A stretch of DNA of 64,000 nucleotides from Pelecanus crispus (taxonomy: Eukaryota; Chordata; Aves; Pelecaniformes; Pelecanidae), in contig NC_134652.1 in NCBI RefSeq assembly GCF_030463565.1, forward strand, positions 8,955,897 through 9,019,896, in the 5' to 3' direction. Positions 55,101 to 64,000 of this stretch are shown piece after piece (position 1 is the first letter of the stretch; each line of letters starts with the position of its first letter). Under the pieces are notes generated by a model. The model saw only the letters and a list, made by a program, of their open reading frames with translations. It was not told where the DNA came from and did not search any database. Position numbers and translations under genes: made by a program.

Positions 55101-57700
55101 AAATGGAACGAATAAAGCCTGGTTTCCGACCAGAGTCCTCCATCTCCTGGATGACCCTGCTCTCTGCACAGACGCATCTCCTATCTTCTCTCCCCGTGCT
55201 GTGCCCTCTCCGCAGGTACTCCTGTGTCTCTCCACTAGTCCTTAATTCTGTCCCATGTCTCTTGTCTCTGTGGGGCAGCACGTGCTGCGGCTGGCTTGGT
55301 GTTACGCACGTACTGAAGGACTGCATGGGTGAGCGGGCACCTGCTCCCTCTTGGAATGGCTCAGAGCAAGAGGCATGCCTGCCTTGTCCCCTGCAGGCAG
55401 GTCTACGTGGGTCTAAAAACTGCGGTTTTTCATAAAATTTGTAAGAACTTCATTCCTCTGTCAAATTTGTTCAAGTATGTCCTATTGGTTAAAAAATTGC
55501 TGGGAGCTGCAGGGGTGTGGAGAAGATAGAGGAGACTAATATTCAATTTACCTACACTTTCTTGAAAAATTAGGATTAAAAAAAGCAAATATGGTTTCTG
55601 TCATATCGCTAAGCATTAGACTGTGACATATCTTATTCTAGTCTCATAAAACATCTAGTGTCTTGTGCAAGTGATATAAATAAACATGCAGTGGACTTGA
55701 AACATACAGACAATTAAGTACGGTTGATGGCTGACAGTTGTATTAGATAATTGAGCATCTCGGGATTCTCAAAATGGGAAATAATTCATGCATTTAGGTT
55801 AGCTGGCATGAAGATTATTTATTCAGATTTAGAAATGAAACAAGAAAGAAAGGATTCATCCAAAAGCTGTTGTATATGAACACATATATTGCATTTGACT
55901 ATTTGGATGATACCACATTGTATTTACAAATGACACTGTACTCTTTAGAGTCATCTTCTTTTTCATGTGGAATTTTTTTAGGATTAAGATTAAGTTTTGC
56001 TGATGTTTGTTGTGGTAAGGTCATAAACAAAATTAAGAGAGGCGATACTAGCATTTGGTAGTAGTTTCAAAGAATTCGTGTCCGAATACTGGGACTTCCC
56101 CAGGCTTGCCATTTGCAAGTAGAGTGGAATGTATTCTGCACAGCAGTGGCTTTGCATTAATGAACGCTTAAGCAGCAGATTAAAATGTCTGTTTAAAAAA
56201 TAGGTTAGGATTATATAATGACACAAGTCTGGGTAACTAATAACAGTGAAGATAATTTTATTGAGCAAAGTGCAATTAGATCTCAACTACAGAATATTTA
56301 AATACAATACCAGATCAAAACCCAGTCCCTGCACCTTTACTTGCTTTCCTTCACACCTAAAGGATCAGCACCTGACAGCAAACTAAATTATCATTTTTAC
56401 TGTTCATTTTATATTGCCATGGGAATGTATATCATGTTATCCATTAGGACCCAGACAAACAAGTCTTTTCTCCACATACACAGTCATGAAACAAACATGA
56501 TTTAAGACAGCAAGGTGTCTGCACTGTTTGAAATTCTATTAGAAATTGAGAAATTTGCTTTCCAGATTTCTTTAAAGGATTGCATAGATAAGAACTGCCT
56601 GTAGTGTTCTCATATGAAAAGTCACAAAAATTACAGCTTTATAATAAATCCATATAGACTGAGAAATTATGTCAGTTCTTTCTCTCACAACCTATTTACT
56701 TAATTTTAGTCTCCTAAATTGCGGAATGGAGACACAAACTTGCTGTGGTTGGTAACACTTATGACCTGATGAAGTAAACTGCTTTGATCCTTTGAGAGGT
56801 CAAAGGGTGTGTGTTTTTAAGCAAACATTCCCCAAGGCTGCTGATGCTGAGATGTCTCTTCCCCTTGCCAAATGTCCCACCTTCGCAACAGAAAATTAAA
56901 GGAGACTTGCAAAGAAATGTGGTCTGTTACTGTATTTAATCTTGTCTATGAATCGATGTGAGAATTGTTGAACAGAGGATTTGGTGGGTTTTTTTATTTT
57001 TTGCACAGTTTAAAAATATCTGGACGAGTCTCTTCTGGGTTGGGTAGAAAGTGAATACTAACTCTAACTGCACCAATGTTTTAGGGAGAAAGGCATACAA
57101 TGTTTTTTAATTTAGTAAATAGAGAATTATTTGAATCTGATTTGGAGTTTCATTTAGCTTTTTAATACATTTCTGCTGTATAGCTAAAAATATCTTCATG
57201 CCCTTGACCTTTCTCTAAGAGCTGTGGGAAGATTAAAAAGCATAAATAAGAATAAATTTAGAATAGCCTATTTGAAGAGAAATGGTATGAAATGTCTTAG
57301 CTATCTGCAAAATGGTATTAAGTTGCCAATCCTACAACATGTCCAGTCTGGCAGAGCTGAGCAAAGCAACCTGCTACTAGAGCAGGGCTCTAGTAGTCCT
57401 AGAAATGAGAAGGTAGTTCATTTTTCATTCCCCACTCAGACCTTTCCCTCCTGACGGAAGCTGCCAACAAAGGTGCCAATTATAATGATTTCTGTAGCTC
57501 CGGTATCTGTCCCGTAACATACCCCTTTCCCGCCAGCTTGTTCTGTGTAGTTCACCGTGCAGCCGTATAAATACTTTCGGTCATTACCCTCTTGGACTGT
57601 ATTTGAACTAGTGACTGAAAGGTGAGGTTGTCAATATATTAAAGACATCGTTAGTGGCATAACTACAGCCATAAACGGTGAATAATTGTGATGGTTGAGC

Positions 57701-57718
57701 TTTATTTATTTATTTATT
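57701..57718. repeat. (TTTA)n microsatellite
   Basis: About four and a half TTTA units in GFRA1 intron 3. Confidence 0.9.
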
Positions 57719-60700
57719 CATTACAAAATGTGTCGGTATCTGGGCATCTTTGACATTATAGGGATACTTCTGAAAACGGATGACTTTTAGCGATAGCCAC
57801 TGCAAGCAGCCACTCTGCAGTGTTTTTAATTACCTACTTTAAATTATTCACTTAAGAAGACAGAGAATGGTTGCGCTTGTGAAGCTGTCATCTTTAGGGC
57901 TTAAGAATGGCATTGCTGTGCAATAATTATACAGTCTGATACTAGCTTTCATTTATGCTAATTGCAAGTAAGCTTATAAATTCCTCAGATTATTAAAAAG
58001 AGAGTTATCTCCTTCCTGTTGTGTTCAGTCAAGGATTTAAATGTTGCAAACTTTCAGTCCAGCTTTAAAGAGAAAATATCACCATAAAAATCTTTCAGAT
58101 ATCAATACTTCGTCAAGCTAAGAAAACAAGAAATGTTATTCTATTTTGCCTTTCAAAATTGTATTTGTAGCATTGCAACTGTATATACTGATTTTTATCA
58201 TTATTTTAAATTAGTTTGGTGATTTAAATATGTATTTAATCCTACACAGACAGACATAATAAACCTAAAATCATGCCTAAAAGATAATCAATAAGTGATT
58301 ATACCTAGGACACCAACATGAGGCAAAAGAAATTGATTTCATAAATGGCAATGTTTTCTTTAAAGCTGTTCTCAGTAGGATCTTCAGAAAAAAAATCACA
58401 GATTTCTGTAATGCAGGCAGTATGCAATATCTGGTCTAGACTGTGAAGAGAAATGTAATTTACAAGTTACAGAATGAATTATTTTGTTGCAAAAAGAATA
58501 AAATACAGCCAATAGTTAGCTCCCCTTGAGCCGTAATATGTGCTAATTGAAGGACTCGGGATTGCTTTATAAGAGTCAATATTCAAGCCTGTAGAATACT
58601 TGAGTGACTAGTTTCTGTCTTTAGCCAGAATGAGAAATGTAATAAATGATTCTGGACCTGGACTGTGGTGAGAAGAGCTACTTCCCACTGCAGCTGTCAG
58701 AATGGCAGACGTGTAAAGCGCTTGTAACAGATAGCTCCTCTATCTACGGAGCAGGTTGTACTTCTTATATGGCAAAGAGTGTCGCTGATAGATTAGGGTG
58801 ACAATTCATAATGTTCCTGAGCGTGAATGCTACATGTTGAACAAGATCAGAGTCTCAAGGAGCATGTCACAGAGAACTGAGGTTTATTACTTATCCTTCC
58901 TTGTGGTTTTCAGAATTTTAAAAGGATTTATAATATTTGAAGTATGTTTAAACTCAGAAAACCTTGGTATTTCAGAGTAATACTTTACAAATCACTTTTT
59001 CCCCAGATTGTAGCTGCGTGCAGTGGTATAATTCTGGATAATGACTTTTTGTTGGGTGACGTGATACAATAACAGAAAAGTATTTTAATAAAATTCTAGA
59101 AATTACTGCGCGTATTAGGAAAGATTTATTAGACTCTGTAACAGGAAAGCTAGAAAGGTTTTATAAAGGTGTTAACTTCTCAGATGTGTATTAGTAGTGT
59201 GCAGGAAATGTATTATTTTGAACTATTTATTTTTAAAGAGTGGCAAAAGTATTAAAATACATGTCTAAATCACTCTACAGCTATTTAGAGGCAAGGTTTT
59301 GGCTAGCTGCCCGAAATACTGTATAGTAGGTATTTGGGAAGAGGAGAAGGTTTCTTTGAGGTATTTTTACCACTGCGGGACTCCTGCTGTTCACATTTCT
59401 TCTGTACATTTTGGAGTACCCCAGATTTGCTTTAAATGATTGAGTTCACCTGAAAGGTGGGGGGTGTACAGGTGTTGGAAGAGGTGCAGCCAGTGTATTT
59501 GTCATAGAAGATCATGTTAATTTTAATTGGCAAATGAAATGCTTATCTATTTCACATTATAACACCCAGGTGTTAACCCAGGTTGTTTCTCTTTGCATCT
59601 AATGCTGGCATGAGAAGCTGCACAGTTTGTAGAAGATGTGGCTGAGTTCGTTCTTTTGACTGTTTTATCCTTAGTTGTTTTAAGACTTGAGTGAATAGGT
59701 GCTGGCAGGACTCTAGCTTTTTTTCATGTTAAATGTAAAAGCTGAGCTAATGTATATTTGGCAGACACAAGCACTTGGAGGTCAGGAAAGTTATGACTTT
59801 AGCTTTTTCTCTTTTGTACAATTCCTTTCTGACACAGGCTTGAAATTACATTCAAACACTCCTTTTCCAGTATGTGATATGAATCAATGTTGTACCAGTG
59901 CCTAAGATCACCTTTGCTGATGTACTTAAAATCTGACTAATACATCTATTAAAGGGAGAGTTAAGGTACAAACAAATCTCTAATTCTGGGCCTGTCTGAC
60001 TGGAAAGTTTCTTTTCATAAATCATTCAACAGCAGGTTTACTGAAAGGAAGGTTAGGAGGCTCATTTGTGTAAACTTCCAGACCTTTCCCCCAAAATAGC
60101 TCTTTTCAGCGCTATTTTCTATTCTGCTCTAGCTATCCTAATTTCCTGACTGTACTCTAGGTTGGTCATTCTGTGAAACTGTTGGGAGTTTTCAAACCCT
60201 TTCCAGGGTTTTGTATCCGAAGGGGCACCAGTTTTTGCCATAGTGCTTTTTAGAAAGGACTCTACAGAAGACAGATGTGTCTGTACGTATCTGTCCATAC
60301 AGCTAAACAACAGTTTGCAAGTTGTAAAGAGCCAAACCTTCTGCTTTGTAACACAATGTGGTGTCCTTAAACCACAGGATATTAGGTCAGCATGTTTTCA
60401 AAGACGCTAGCAGCGTAAGGCCAAATGTTCTCAAACCAGTATTTGTTGCAGTTGGATTGCAAGCTACATCACAGTTTACTCCCTTGTGCTAATTCTTCTG
60501 TCTGTACCTGTTGCATCACAGTGAAATGAGTTCAAGGGTGTTAGTTGGTAGGAAACAAGTATGCAGAAGTTCCACCTCACATCTGGCTTTCAGAGCCCAT
60601 TTATTAAAGTTAATAAAGTGAATTGTACTTCAGATAGACAATCGCACCACTGTTTTATTTAATAAAACAAACGAAGAACCAAGTTGCATTTGCTTCATGA

Positions 60701-62164
60701 GGAAAATCTGTCTTTTGTTGTTTAGAGAATGTATCCTGTGATGACTGTCATACAGCATTAATTTTTATGCTGTACTTAGAATTTAAATACCTGAATTTCT
60801 GGCAGTGTCTTTTCTTCTTTGGTGACAAGTAAGTGTTGAATGATCAATTGAAATACAAGTTTTTAAAAAGTAACATCCGAAATGAGGCAGACTAGTAGAA
60901 GGGAAGAAGGCAACATTCTGTGTAAGACTAAAATTAAAGAGTTTGTCAAACTCTAAATTGGAGAGCTTCAGGTAGTGAAAAGGCTGTATTTAAAAAGAAA
61001 ATCCTCTGATCGTTTTCACTCTCCTTTCATGTGTATCAAAAAGCTACTCCACTGAGTACCAAAACTTGAGAGTTGGCAACATCTTCCTGGAGGAGAATGT
61101 GTAGTGTCTCTATTTGGTGATGGAGAGAAAGAAATGATCAGCTTGCTTTTTAACGTGGTAGAATTCCATAAACTCTGGTATTATGTTATATTCTGATACA
61201 ATCAATCCTAATGTGTAATGAAGCATAAACATTATTCTATTTGTTGCTATTTTCACTAGTTGCAAGTTGGTTGCTAATGGGAAACTTAGAGATATGTTAT
61301 GGAGAAATTTGGTTATACGGAGACCAGTCAAATTACAGCAGCTATTTTGCAAGAAAAATAGCAGTTCTCAGGGACACTTGGCAGTGGAAGAGAAGTGATA
61401 TGTGTATGTTTAAACCTGTTTATTTCATCAGGTCACGTTGTTTTTTGAAGAATATATGTTGCAGTAATTAGAGTAGTATGCCAATTACTTCTTTTAATTA
61501 CAGATTTTTTCTTTAATGTGGGGGTTAGATCAGCTCCTGTGAAATTGGCTTCTTGTTTTTCCATTCATGTATGGTGGAAACACTGGGGCAAAATACATTT
61601 TGTATTATTTTGTCTCCTCATCTGGAAAGAATTTTTTTTGATCTGGAGAACCCATATTCATAGTGTTAAAATATGACAAGTATTTGTTGTAGAATATGTT
61701 TTGTAGTTAACTGCAGAAGAGTGTTTTCTCTTGCTTTTAGTCACAGAATACCCATTTACATTCTATTATCAGGGTCTCATTATGTGTACTGTAGGCCTTC
61801 AGCTACCATTGAGTCTCCAGTTGTCTTCCATCAGAGTTGGATCAAAATCAGCTTCGCTAGATCAGATTTTTAGTCACTCCTTGGGCAAAATTTTTGTTAA
61901 GAACAAATGAAGCTTTCCCAAGCGAGCTGCAGAATATAACCACTGTCAACAATGATGTTTCTTTGTGTATTTTAGATTGCAAATACACCTTGTCTATGTG
62001 ACCTTGAGATGTTTTGATTAATTGCATCTTTTGGAACTCCGCATGTGTGGTGTGCCTGCTTTATTCACACATAAAAGGGACACAGCTATTACCTTCCCTC
62101 TAAGTTATGTGAGGAAAGAGGGTTGTGTTTACCCTCTGTGGTAGATTTCCAAGCTCCATAACAT

Positions 62165-62179
62165 AAAAAAAAAAAAAAA
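62165..62179. repeat. 15-base A tract
   Basis: Uninterrupted A run in GFRA1 intron 3, followed by TTCATGCC. Confidence 0.9.
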
Positions 62180-64000
62180 TTCATGCCTTTGGTCTAATTC
62201 TAAATGTTACTTTTCATTAGTCATAAAAAATATGGGTTAAAAGCTCTCAGAGCCTCTGACAGATAATCCTAGAGAGATCTCTTCCACAAAACAGGACTTG
62301 CTCTTGATAATTATTCTCATATTACGACTACTGCTTCTTTGCTTTGAGCAATCTGATAAGGAGACTACATCACGCAGACTCAGGAAAATTCCTTCCAAGT
62401 AGAGGAGATTTTCCATGTGGGCAACTCTTGAAATTAAAGATCTGTAACTATTTACAATGCATAGGATGTTCCATACCCTCTCTTACATTGATAAAAGTTC
62501 ATCTGATAGTAACACGTGTGTGTCACTGTTCAATACTTTACTTCCTGATCTTCTGTCTGGTGAAAGTTCTTAAAGACCCTTTTAGTGACAGAACAGGTTT
62601 TTGTGGAGCTCTTTAATGTTCTGTTTGTGATGCTTGTCATGCATCTTGTGTGTATTTTAAGCACTGCTGTGATCATCGTCTGACTCTTAAAATTGGTATT
62701 CAATTCAGGAGAGCAAGCAAGCTTTAGACAGTTATGGTATAAAAGCTATATGCCTTGCTCTGTCAGGAACAAATAGTACTGAGACCTTGTATGAAATTCA
62801 TCTATAAGGATGATGCCTGCATTTTGCAGAACAGAATTGGTGGCCTTATGTTTTTCCCCTAAACTTCATGCTACAGATGGAGAGGATTATTTATGTGGAA
62901 AACTCAGTTTATAGCTCAGCAATCAGATAGCAGCTGTATTTTCCTCCATTGCCAGATCCTCAGCAACATCTTGTCCTGTTTGTAAAGCCATCTAGTTTAT
63001 GAAAGTTAGAAGGCTTCCAAACAGAACAAGCTGCTCGTATTTGTAAAGAATACAGCTGCTAGATCCAGAGCTGATGCACTGGGAGAGCAGTATTCCCATC
63101 TTTGTTTAACTGATAATGTTGGCACTTTTCATGCCACCACTCTGAAGAGACTGCAGCCTAGCAGTCACTCTTGCCTGGCTTTATGCTGGCATGCACCCAA
63201 AGAAAAATAAGATAGCTCTCCTACGGCCACTTCAGTTCTTCAAGATGCTTTAGTCAGTTGAAGTACACTGCTAACAAAACATTTGAATTACAAGGAAAAG
63301 GAGAGAGAGTAACTACTACTCCACCTTCTAGCTCTCTGTGTAGAAGCACCAAAAGTTAGAGGTCATCTGTGCAGCAATACGCAGGGCTGGGCATAGACCT
63401 TAGAAGGTGCCAGGGTCAGACAGTTGAGGTGCTTGCCTACTGGCAACGTATTGTAGTGCAGCCCCATTGACCACAATATTGCAAAAGTCACAGATATTTA
63501 TGAGGCATTATTTTTGATATGGTAAAGCAAATTTGGGTATATTTGTCACAAATACGCTTCTAAAGTACCTCAAATTTCCAGTATATAAATGCTATTTATA
63601 ATATATTTCTCTTTGATACTGGTCATTTTTATCATTATAAAACTTGCCTTCATAATTTAAAAATAGGTTGTATAAAACTTTGATAATTTTTCAATGTTTG
63701 ATTTAAATTACAAAGTTCAATAAGCTTTCTTTGCCCAGCTTATCTGTAGAAAATATGTGCTTTATAAATACCCAGTACACCAATATTTAAAAGGCCATGT
63801 GTTATCTGAGAAAACTCATGCAGAGAATCAACAGCTCTACCATAGGAATCAATCAGCATAGTACTGCAAACAAGGGACCTTTTGTACCTCTACAAGTGCA
63901 GAACAGCATGGATTTTACAACTGCTGAGTGTACTCCTAAGTTAATTACCATTTAGAGTCTAAAGAAAATAATTCTCTATAAAAAATTGTGTTGAAAAAAA

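Larger units (their letters stand above)
45976..64000 (+). other. GFRA1 intron 3 (start; runs off the window)
   Basis: At least 18 kb. I found no convincing match to the 15-base micro-exon or to the D2 exon that starts with GNNCLDAAKAC in human. It holds a palindromic MITE-like repeat (46885-47165), microsatellites at 49104 and 57701, an A tract at 62165-62179, a GC-elevated patch at about 53040-53640 and a pyrimidine-rich block at about 54390-55420. The rest is AT-rich, with only short chance open frames. Confidence 0.8.

Overview
The window looks like vertebrate, most likely avian, nuclear DNA. It is AT-rich and gene-poor, its protein-coding sequence lies in short exons with GT/AG borders, and its only clearly recognisable LINE family is CR1 (four copies). 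I saw no Alu- or L1-like repeats. A crocodilian or turtle cannot be excluded from sequence alone. All ortholog comparisons below are from memory, not from a search.

Two genes are recognisable and lie head to head. On the minus strand, from about 17.82 kb leftward to 9.17 kb, are the first six exons of CCDC172, a coiled-coil sperm-tail protein. They encode about 217 residues, and the last roughly 40 residues were not found. On the plus strand, a GC-rich CpG-island promoter (about 41.95-42.9 kb) is followed by the first three coding exons of GFRA1, the GPI-anchored GDNF co-receptor (43155-43194, 44274-44576 and 45892-45975). They encode the signal peptide, the cysteine-rich D1 domain and the start of the D1-D2 linker. 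The rest of GFRA1 lies beyond the right edge. This divergent order matches the human 10q25 arrangement. About 25.3 kb separates the two start codons.

The most notable observation is in CCDC172. Exon 2 is tandemly duplicated as two 136-bp units, 141 bp apart and about 93% identical. Both copies are open in the correct frame. They have different splice donors, only 52 bp lie between them, and their phases do not allow joint inclusion. This suggests mutually exclusive exons, or a young decaying duplicate.

Other points: a plus-strand open frame with a YY1-like start overlaps CCDC172 exon 1 antisense. A short upstream ORF overlaps the GFRA1 start codon. A strong G-quadruplex motif lies in the GFRA1 island. 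Two CR1 copies of opposite orientation lie side by side at 25.3-28.1 kb, one with a nested insertion. A palindromic MITE-like repeat lies in GFRA1 intron 3. The remainder is ordinary intronic and intergenic sequence with simple repeats. I found no tRNA, rRNA, CRISPR array or bacterial-type system.
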